DNA from: Spirochaetae bacterium HGW-Spirochaetae-9
GTDB lineage: Bacteria > Spirochaetota > Spirochaetia > Treponematales > Rectinemataceae
Direction of reading: 5' to 3'
Assembly: GCA_002839205.1 (NCBI GenBank)
Contig: PGXP01000021.1
Location: forward strand, 1 to 11,907
DNA length: 11,907 bases
This document shows positions 6,845-11,907 of the stretch, in pieces. The notes beneath the pieces are model-generated. The model worked only from the letters and a program-made list of their open reading frames with translations. It was not told where the DNA came from and did no database searches. Each line of letters starts with the position of its first letter. Positions within the stretch are counted from its first letter, which is position 1. The translations under genes and the position numbers were made by a program.

Positions 6845-6909
6845 CTCCACCACAGTCTCCCATGCCCCCTGTACAGGCGTCGGCATAGTCTCATTATAGG
6901 AGGTTCTCC

Positions 6910-7728
6910 ATGAACCGCAGGAACAAAGCAACATTCTTTTTAGTATTAGCCGCGACGATGCTCATGGCAGCTTTCCCCGCCGCGCTTTTCGCCCAGAATG
7001 CAGCCAAGCCCGTCACCCTCAAGGTGGGAGCCAACCCCATCCCCCACGCTGACCTTCTCAATCTGGTGAAGGCCGACCTTCTCGCCCAGGGCATCAAGCT
7101 GGAGATTGTCGAAATCACCGACTATGTGACGCCCAACCTTCTTCTGGCCGAAAAACAGATCGACGCGAATTTCTTCCAGCATACGCCATATCTCGTCAAC
7201 TTCGCGAACGAGCGGAAACTCGCGCTAGAGCCCGCGGGACAGGTCTTCGTGGCCCCCTTGGGCCTCTATTCGCGCAAGTACAAGAAGTTGGGCGACATAC
7301 CCTCTGGGGCGGTCATCACAATTCCGAACGACCCCACGAACGAGGCCCGCGCCCTCATCCTGTTCCAGAACAAGGGCCTGATAAAGCTTGATCCGAACGC
7401 CGGCCTCAAGGCGACCATACGCGACATCACCGAGAATTCCAAGAAATTCGTCTTCAAGGAAATCGAGGCGCCCCAGCTGCCCCGCACCCTGGACGACGCG
7501 GCTGCCGCCGTCATCAACGGCAGCTTCGCCACCCAGGCGGGATTCTTTCCCGCCAGGGACAACCTCATGATCGAAGGCGCCGAGTCGCCCTACGCCAACA
7601 TCCTCGCTACCCGCAAGGGCGACGCGAACGACTGGCGCGTGGTGGCCCTCCTCAAGGCCCTGCAGACGGAGAAGGTGCGTGCCTGGCTGAACGGCAACTA
7701 CAACGGGAGCTTCGTGCCCGCTTTTTAA
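6910..7728 (+). CDS. metQ: Methionine-binding protein MetQ without a lipobox
   Basis: 272 residues; periplasmic methionine receptor that feeds MetI. Hallmarks are LKVGANPIPHADLL (about 37-50), ITDYVTPNLLLAEKQIDANFFQHTPYL, LGLYSRKYK, TIPNDPTNEARALILFQNKGLIKLD and APQLPRTLDDAAAAVING, the last giving the usual DDVDAAVIN-type loop. Length matches the family. The signal peptide (hydrophobic 8-26, cleavage after LFA at 26-28) has no Cys. This is therefore a secreted soluble form, unlike the lipid-anchored MetQ of E. coli and the lipoprotein homologue of Treponema pallidum. ATG 6910 has an ideal TAGGAGGT six bases upstream, stronger than the metN or metI sites, which should give excess binding protein. 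It is the third gene of the operon. Confidence 0.95.
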   Translation: MNRRNKATFFLVLAATMLMAAFPAALFAQNAAKPVTLKVGANPIPHADLLNLVKADLLAQGIKLEIVEITDYVTPNLLLAEKQIDANFFQHTPYLVNFANERKLALEPAGQVFVAPLGLYSRKYKKLGDIPSGAVITIPNDPTNEARALILFQNKGLIKLDPNAGLKATIRDITENSKKFVFKEIEAPQLPRTLDDAAAAVINGSFATQAGFFPARDNLMIEGAESPYANILATRKGDANDWRVVALLKALQTEKVRAWLNGNYNGSFVPAF

Positions 7729-7741
7729 GGCCAGCCCGCGC

Positions 7742-7769
7742 TTGCCGCGCTTATCGTTCTGTGTAATAG
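7742..7769 (+). promoter_or_regulatory. Possible promoter giving a near-leaderless MFS transcript
   Basis: TTGCCG (7742-7747) and TAATAG (7764-7769) are 16 bases apart. The MFS gene ATG begins only 7 bases after the -10, so a transcript from here would start at or next to the start codon. This would explain why no ribosome site is visible before 7777. Read-through from metQ is the alternative. Confidence 0.3.
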
Positions 7770-7776
7770 TGCCGCC

Positions 7777-9012
7777 ATGGCCACTGCACCGGGCGCGATG
7801 AAGGTTTTCGCCAGCTTGCCCAAAAGCTGGCGAGTCACCGCCACTCGCGCCTCTTTCGACAAGCTCATCTACCAGATGGTCTTTCCCTATCTGGGCATCT
7901 ATCTCGTGGGCCTGGGCGCGACGGGCACAACTCTGGGATTGGCGAATGGCTTTGGCATGGCCTTGAGCGCCCTCTATGGCCTCCTTGGAGCATCACTGCT
8001 CAGGCGTTCCGGCACGAGGCTCGTCTATCTCAGGGGCCTTGGCATCGTAGCCTTGGCATATCTCATGCTCGGCCTTTCCGGCGGATGGATAATGGGCATG
8101 ATCGGCGTGATGGCGTGGTGGCTGGGTTCGGCTGAATCCGGCCTCTGTTGCAACGTCGTCTGTGGCTTCTCCCTTGAAAATAAAATGCGCGCCACAGCCA
8201 TGGGCTCCTGCGAGAGCGTCGCCCAGGGAACGATGAGTTTTCTCGGCCCTGCGATAGGCGCCGGCGTGATCGGCCTTCTCGGCGGCATGAGCATTGCCTC
8301 CCTGCGGCCTCTCTTCTTTATCGCTTTTGCGGGGGAAATCGGCGTCATTCTTTTCGTCAAGCGCAGTTTGGGCGAATGCGGAATTCTCGCGGCAAAGGGT
8401 CCTCTCATCTTCGCCAATCCTTTCCGTGTGTTGAAGGGGAAAAAGCATCTGGGCAAGTTCGTCGCCGTCGCCTGTCTGACGAACCTCCCAACGGGCATGG
8501 TCCTCCCTTTCACGCAGCTCTTTGCGAGCGAGGCGAAGTCGGCCAGCCCCTATGTCCTCGGAGCCATGGTCACGGGCTCTGCCCTTGTCAGCCTTCTCGT
8601 CGGCCTTCCCCTGGGCAGGCTGGCCGACAGGATTGGACGCAAGAAGATACTGTACGCCCTCGCCCCGATATTTCTCGCGAGCAATCTCATCCTCGTGCTC
8701 GGCTCAAATCCCTTCACCCTCATCTTTTCGGGCGTGCTTTTGGGCGTCTACCCCGTCACTATGGTGATAGGGGCAGCCATGGCCTTCGAACAGGTGCCTT
8801 CGGGCGAAATGGGCGACTGGATGGCTCTGCTGAGGTTTTTCAAGATGGCAATGGGAGCCGTCCTCACCATCCTCGCCGGCCTTATCTGGGACTATCTGGG
8901 CGGGGCCTGGGTTTTCCTTCTGTCAGCCTTCATCGACATCGCCATCAGGCTTCCCCTGTTGGCGACCATGCCCGAAACCCTATCCATCAAAAAAGATGCT
9001 GCTGGGCGATGA
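7777..9012 (+). CDS. Major facilitator superfamily transporter
   Basis: 411 residues with about 12 hydrophobic segments, roughly at 28-48, 51-73, 84-102, 105-130, 146-170, 176-195, 219-245, 251-275, 288-308, 310-334, 346-370 and 374-394. The loop after segment 8 has the MFS motif A form GLPLGRLADRIGRKK (277-291). The first half lacks a clear copy (GASLLRRSGTRLVYL is a degenerate counterpart). A cluster ESGLCCNVVCGFS lies in segment 4. Inner-membrane secondary transporter; substrate and direction cannot be read from sequence. It starts 48 bases after metQ on the same strand and may be co-transcribed, which would suggest an amino-acid-related role, but this is weak. ATG 7777 lacks a ribosome site, as does the alternative ATG 7798. 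Its 3' end overlaps the convergent DUF4130 gene by 26 bases. Confidence 0.85.
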   Translation: MATAPGAMKVFASLPKSWRVTATRASFDKLIYQMVFPYLGIYLVGLGATGTTLGLANGFGMALSALYGLLGASLLRRSGTRLVYLRGLGIVALAYLMLGLSGGWIMGMIGVMAWWLGSAESGLCCNVVCGFSLENKMRATAMGSCESVAQGTMSFLGPAIGAGVIGLLGGMSIASLRPLFFIAFAGEIGVILFVKRSLGECGILAAKGPLIFANPFRVLKGKKHLGKFVAVACLTNLPTGMVLPFTQLFASEAKSASPYVLGAMVTGSALVSLLVGLPLGRLADRIGRKKILYALAPIFLASNLILVLGSNPFTLIFSGVLLGVYPVTMVIGAAMAFEQVPSGEMGDWMALLRFFKMAMGAVLTILAGLIWDYLGGAWVFLLSAFIDIAIRLPLLATMPETLSIKKDAAGR

Positions 9013-9766
9013 AGGGCCAATATTTTTTCGGCATATGGTTCGCCTGAAGGCGGAGGTTTTTGCGTGGGGCGATCGCTACCGACTCGAAATATTCCGTCCA
9101 TTCATCTCTGATCAGGCGTTCGCGTTCAGATAAGGGAATGTTTCCGCCGCTGTCAAGTATAAGGTCTGTCGCTATCGCATAACCTTGTCCGGGGTTGTGG
9201 AAGATGGCGGTGCCGTGCTTCTTGTCATATATCGTGAACACCATAGCGGAGAAGCGTGATGCGAAATGCCTCGCAATGAGCGGGAGAATATCGCATTCAG
9301 GCGCGATGAGGGCATACCACGAGCCGTCGGCCAGCTCGGAAAAGCGCAGAAGGCCGGTGATAAGATGAGCCTGATTTCTTGCGCGGGTAGCCGCCTTGTC
9401 TACGATACTCATCCTGAGGTCATCAAGATCGCACAACGCACTTTTCCCTTCGAGCGACATGCGCCCCATGGCATAGGCAATCGCGTTTTCCTTGCCCTCA
9501 TGGTCAGAGCAGAAGGCTTCGAGGCAATGGTGAAGAGCCTCCTGGCCGGCGCGATGGGCGAGCCTGCACCATAGCCGCTTGGCCCTTTCCTTGTCGCTGC
9601 GCACGCGAATGCTGTCGTCGAAGAGCTCTCCCGGGGAGGTAAAACCTCTGATGGTGGGGGCTGGCAACCCTGTCCTTGCGGTGTTGATGGCTTCGGCAGC
9701 GGCGCAGAGAAACCCTACGAAACTGCCATCGTAGCCGAGGACGAAGGGGGGCAGGGCACCGGCCAT
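8987..9766 (-). CDS. DUF4130 (TIGR03915-like) DNA metabolism protein
   Basis: 259 residues. The N-terminal YDGSFVGFLCAAAEAI (12-27) is the family opening. The core has RNQAHLITGLLRFSELADGSWYALIAPE (130-157), DILPLIARHFASRF (159-172) and IYDKKHGTAIFH (179-190). The C-terminus, W-TEYFESVAIAPRKNLRLQANHMPKKYWPFI, matches the conserved DUF4130 end. In other genomes this domain is either encoded next to a radical SAM protein or fused to a UdgX-type uracil-DNA glycosylase, which points to DNA repair or modification. Here it follows the radical SAM gene with a TAATG junction (stop and start share one base), so the two proteins are made together. No catalytic residues are established for this family. 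No terminator is seen before the convergent MFS gene. Confidence 0.88.
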   Translation of the reverse strand: MAGALPPFVLGYDGSFVGFLCAAAEAINTARTGLPAPTIRGFTSPGELFDDSIRVRSDKERAKRLWCRLAHRAGQEALHHCLEAFCSDHEGKENAIAYAMGRMSLEGKSALCDLDDLRMSIVDKAATRARNQAHLITGLLRFSELADGSWYALIAPECDILPLIARHFASRFSAMVFTIYDKKHGTAIFHNPGQGYAIATDLILDSGGNIPLSERERLIRDEWTEYFESVAIAPRKNLRLQANHMPKKYWPFIAQQHLF

Positions 9767-11181
9767 TACGCCGACTCCCAGGGTAGCTCGGGCTGGGACT
9801 GTTCTTCCTGCCTGAAAGCAGGATCGAGGAGAGCTCGCTTCAAAACGTCCGGATTACCAAGCATCGAAATGCCAGCACCCATGACATCCCCTTCGGGCAG
9901 TTTCCCTCCCACCGTGATGAACCATCTGGCGCGACGCATCACCACACCCAGGCGCGAGAGGGAGGCTGACCTGATCGACGTCTGCCTTCGGGCCTTTACG
10001 ATGCGTTGGGCTGATGTGGGCCCTATGCCGGGCACGCGGAGGAGGTCCTTGTAATCGGCGCAGTTGATCTCCACGGGGAAAAACCCGAGGTTTCGCAGGG
10101 CCCAGGAGCTTTTCGGATCGATCCGGGCTTCCAGAAAGGGATGGGTGGCATCGAGGATTTCGGAAGCCTTGAAACCATAGAAGCGGAAGAGCCAATCGGC
10201 CTGGTAGAGCCTGTGCTCCCTGGCGAGGGGCGGTTTTTCCACGACGGGGAGCCTGGGGTCCGAGCCCGTCGGGATGTAGGCCGAATAATAGACACGCCTC
10301 ACGTCGTAGGCGAGGTAGAGGTTTTCGGCGAGGCCGAGTATTGTGGCATCGGATTCAGGGCTTGCGCCCACGACGAGCTGGGTGGTCTGGCCCGCCGGTA
10401 TGATGGACCCTTTCGGGTTGCGCGATCGGTTGGCCCGCGCTTCCTGGACGCTGGGAAGAGAGCTTTTGGTTGCAGCCGCAATGTGTGTCGTCCGGATAGC
10501 GGGCGGAAAGGTATCCAGCGGCTTCATTCCCAGTGTGGCGATTTCTGAAGTCTTCAATGCAGGTGGGGCAATCTCGGGCGGCTCAAAACCGCCGGCTCTT
10601 GCCAGGGTACGCATCGGGCCGAAAATGGCCTTGGGCGTCTTGTCGGGTGCGATGCGCGAAAGGCTCGCCGCGCTTGGCAGTTCGATGTTCACCGAAACCC
10701 TGTCGGCCCATCGTGCGGCCTCGAGGACGAGACTTTCCGAGGCGCCGGGGATTATCTTCAGGTGGATGTAGCCGTTGAAATGCTCCCTCGTTCGCAGGGT
10801 GCGGGCTACCCAGATCAGCTTTTCCATCGTCGCGTCAGGGCAGCCAAGGACGCCCGAGGAGAGAAAGGCGCCCTCAATGTAGTTGCGGCGGTAGAAGTCG
10901 ATGATGAGGCGCACCAGTTCCTCGGGCTCGAAGGCGGCGCGCCTGAGGTCGTTGGAGCGCCTGTTCTGGCAGTAGGCGCAGTCGTAGGCGCAGACATTGG
11001 AGAGGAGAACCTTGAGGAGGGCGACGCAGCGGCCGTCGGCCGACCATGCGTGGCAGATGCCGCCGACAGCGCCATTTCCCAGACCTCCAGGCGTATTGGC
11101 GCGGGCGCTGCCCGAGGTTGAGCAGGATGCGTCGTATTTGGCGGCGTCGGCCAGGACGCCGATCTTGTCGGTTATGTTCAT
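9766..11181 (-). CDS. Radical SAM DNA repair/modification protein with C-terminal helix-hairpin-helix (TIGR03916-like)
   Basis: 471 residues. The family opening (ADAAKYDASCSTSGSAR; GICHAWSADGRCVALLKVLL) leads to the radical SAM cluster CAYDCAYC, with Cys64, Cys68 and Cys71 binding 4Fe-4S. Next come RRSNDLRRAAFEPEELV, FYRRNYIEGAFLSSGV, LKIIPGAS, NIELPS, PAGQTTQLVVGASPESD (262-278), RRVYYSAYIPTGSDPRLP and REHRLYQADWLFRFYGF (321-337). A helix-hairpin-helix near 378-398 (DLLRVPGIGPTSAQRIVKAR) suggests DNA binding. The protein is longer than I expect for the family because of a Pro/Ala/Thr-rich stretch at about 192-255. It probably works with the DUF4130 protein encoded immediately downstream; the reaction is unknown. 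ATG 11181 has no ribosome site and a leader of only about 10 bases. Confidence 0.92.
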   Translation of the reverse strand: MNITDKIGVLADAAKYDASCSTSGSARANTPGGLGNGAVGGICHAWSADGRCVALLKVLLSNVCAYDCAYCQNRRSNDLRRAAFEPEELVRLIIDFYRRNYIEGAFLSSGVLGCPDATMEKLIWVARTLRTREHFNGYIHLKIIPGASESLVLEAARWADRVSVNIELPSAASLSRIAPDKTPKAIFGPMRTLARAGGFEPPEIAPPALKTSEIATLGMKPLDTFPPAIRTTHIAAATKSSLPSVQEARANRSRNPKGSIIPAGQTTQLVVGASPESDATILGLAENLYLAYDVRRVYYSAYIPTGSDPRLPVVEKPPLAREHRLYQADWLFRFYGFKASEILDATHPFLEARIDPKSSWALRNLGFFPVEINCADYKDLLRVPGIGPTSAQRIVKARRQTSIRSASLSRLGVVMRRARWFITVGGKLPEGDVMGAGISMLGNPDVLKRALLDPAFRQEEQSQPELPWESA

Positions 11182-11187
11182 CGTGTT

Positions 11188-11207
11188 TACTATACAAAAG
11201 TATAGTA
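11188..11207. promoter_or_regulatory. Perfect dyad, likely operator of the radical SAM/DUF4130 operon
   Basis: TACTATAC-AAAA-GTATAGTA is a perfect 8+4+8 inverted repeat. It covers the -10 hexamer (11204-11199) and the predicted transcription start, the classic place for a repressor. It does not match the common LexA boxes I know (CTGT-N8-ACAG; CGAAC-N4-GTTCG). No regulator gene is in the window. Confidence 0.7.
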
Positions 11208-11227
11208 TGACGCTGGAGCTCTGTCAA
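11199..11227 (-). promoter_or_regulatory. Strong sigma-70-type promoter of the radical SAM/DUF4130 operon
   Basis: On the minus strand TTGACA (11227-11222, perfect) and TATACT (11204-11199, five of six) are separated by exactly 17 bases, the best promoter in the window. The predicted start is near 11192, about 10 bases before the ATG at 11181, with no room for a normal ribosome site. It lies just after the stop of the ABC ATPase gene at 11263. Confidence 0.75.
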
Positions 11228-11262
11228 TCAACTATCGGGATTTTCCTGACCGGGGCAGGGTT

Positions 11263-11907
11263 TCAGAGCGCGAACAGGGTCCTGTCCGACAGGGCGTGGC
11301 CAGCGCGGGAACTGAAGAGTTCGATCAGCTTCAGCGGCGTCAGGCTTGAGCGCTCCTGGCCTTTCAGATCCAAAACAAGGCGGCCCGAGTCCATAAGGAT
11401 CGTGCGGCTGCCAAGGCCGAGGGCCAGACCCATGTCGTGGGTTATCATGAGGGCGGTCAGGCCGTGTTCCGCGATGATCCGGCGCGTTATGTCCATCACC
11501 TTGAGGGAGGTGGCAGGGTCGAGGGCAGCCGTGTGCTCGTCGAGGAGGAGGAGCTTGGGTTTTGCGATCGTCGCCATGACAAGGGCAGCGGCCTGACGCT
11601 GTCCCCCCGAGAGAAGGCCCATCTTCGTTTTCAGCCGCGTTTCGAGCCCGAGGCCAAGGCCGGCCAGCAGTTCGCGGAAATGATCTGAATCCTTCCGGTT
11701 CACGGCGAAGAAGGATCTGGAAGCGCTGCGCGTATAGGCCATGGCGAGGTTTTCCTCGATGGTCATGTTCGGCGCCGTACCGCGCTGGGGATTCTGAAAG
11801 AGGCAGCCGATGTCCAGGGCCCGCTTGTAGTCCTTCCTGTAGGTGATATCTTCCCCGCCCAGAACTATGCGGCCGCGATCGGGGAGGAATTTTCCCAGGA
11901 TGGCGTT
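11263..11907 (-). CDS. ABC transporter ATPase, TrpZ/COG1101-like (5' end cut by window edge)
   Basis: The frame is open from the right edge to TGA at 11263, giving 214 residues. The Walker A lies beyond the edge; the visible chain begins NAILGKFLPDRGRI, just after it. Visible motifs are the Q-loop CLFQNPQRGTAPNMTIEENL (35-54), signature LLSGGQRQAAALVM (98-111), Walker B KLLLLDEHTAALDP (118-131) and H-loop MITHDMGLAL (154-163). The wording 'FQNP..GTAP.MTIEENLA.AY', 'GLGLE.RLKTK.GLLSGGQRQA' and 'LLLDEHTAALDP' is typical of the ATPase paired with COG2984 binding proteins and COG4120 permeases (TrpXYZ-type, aromatic amino-acid uptake). Those partners should be upstream, outside the window. It is the last gene of its unit on this side; no clear terminator separates it from the radical SAM promoter 36 bases on. 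It is unlikely to power the fused sugar permease. Confidence 0.85.
   Translation of the reverse strand, partial: NAILGKFLPDRGRIVLGGEDITYRKDYKRALDIGCLFQNPQRGTAPNMTIEENLAMAYTRSASRSFFAVNRKDSDHFRELLAGLGLGLETRLKTKMGLLSGGQRQAAALVMATIAKPKLLLLDEHTAALDPATSLKVMDITRRIIAEHGLTALMITHDMGLALGLGSRTILMDSGRLVLDLKGQERSSLTPLKLIELFSSRAGHALSDRTLFAL

Noticed and set aside
6868..6877. The palindrome CCTGTACAGG between metI and metQ as an operator
   Set aside because: A single 10-bp palindrome in GC-rich DNA is not enough, it is not placed on a convincing promoter, and it has no second copy.
7729..7776. Terminator after metQ from the repeated GCGCTT elements
   Set aside because: The pieces form mainly a direct repeat (GCGCTT-GCC-GCGCTT) with only a weak 4-bp pairing and no T-run.
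11263..11907. The right-edge ATPase as the missing energy subunit of the fused sugar permease
   Set aside because: Its motifs match the TrpZ/COG1101 group rather than the MalK/UgpC group, no C-terminal regulatory domain is present, and it is about 10 kb away.

Overview
The window looks like chromosome from a GC-rich bacterium with an outer membrane, most plausibly an anaerobic or microaerophilic spirochaete of the Treponema/Spirochaeta group. This rests on several weak signs: a small secreted beta-barrel-like protein with a signal peptide ending in FGFAQ and a terminal Phe, a MetNIQ transporter whose MetN is short, and a TrpZ-type (COG1101) ATPase. There is no rRNA, tRNA, insertion sequence, phage gene or CRISPR array. 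Taxonomy is inference only.

Left block (1-4609, minus strand). This is one operon read leftwards from a good promoter (TTGACC-17-TAGAAT). It encodes (i) a secreted MalE-type solute-binding protein with an unusual extra N-terminal module, (ii) a lipoprotein of three tandem sulfite-oxidase-like modules, the third carrying a CVSCH motif, and (iii) an ABC permease in which MalF-like and MalG-like halves are fused in one chain. The permease runs off the left edge. The three genes are closely spaced and look like a self-contained, unusual CUT1-type importer. The substrate is unknown, and no ATPase for it is visible.

Centre (4629-5244, minus strand). A monocistronic small outer-membrane/periplasmic beta-barrel-like protein has its own promoter, a strong ribosome binding site and a textbook intrinsic terminator.

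Centre-right (5276-9012, plus strand). metN, metI and metQ form a methionine importer operon. MetN lacks the C-terminal NIL sensor domain, and its start is unclear because a short, well-initiated upstream ORF and a hairpin precede it. A major facilitator superfamily transporter follows, with a possible near-leaderless promoter.

Right (8987-11227, minus strand). A two-gene cassette consists of a radical SAM protein with a C-terminal helix-hairpin-helix (TIGR03916-like) and a DUF4130 protein (TIGR03915-like). They are coupled by a TAATG junction. This pair is predicted to act in DNA repair or modification but is not biochemically understood. It is driven by a near-consensus promoter (TTGACA-17-TATACT) whose -10 lies inside a perfect 8+4+8 dyad, so it is probably repressed by an unidentified regulator. 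The 3' end of the DUF4130 gene overlaps the 3' end of the MFS gene.

Far right (11263-11907, minus strand). The C-terminal part of an ABC ATPase of the amino-acid TrpXYZ type enters from beyond the window.
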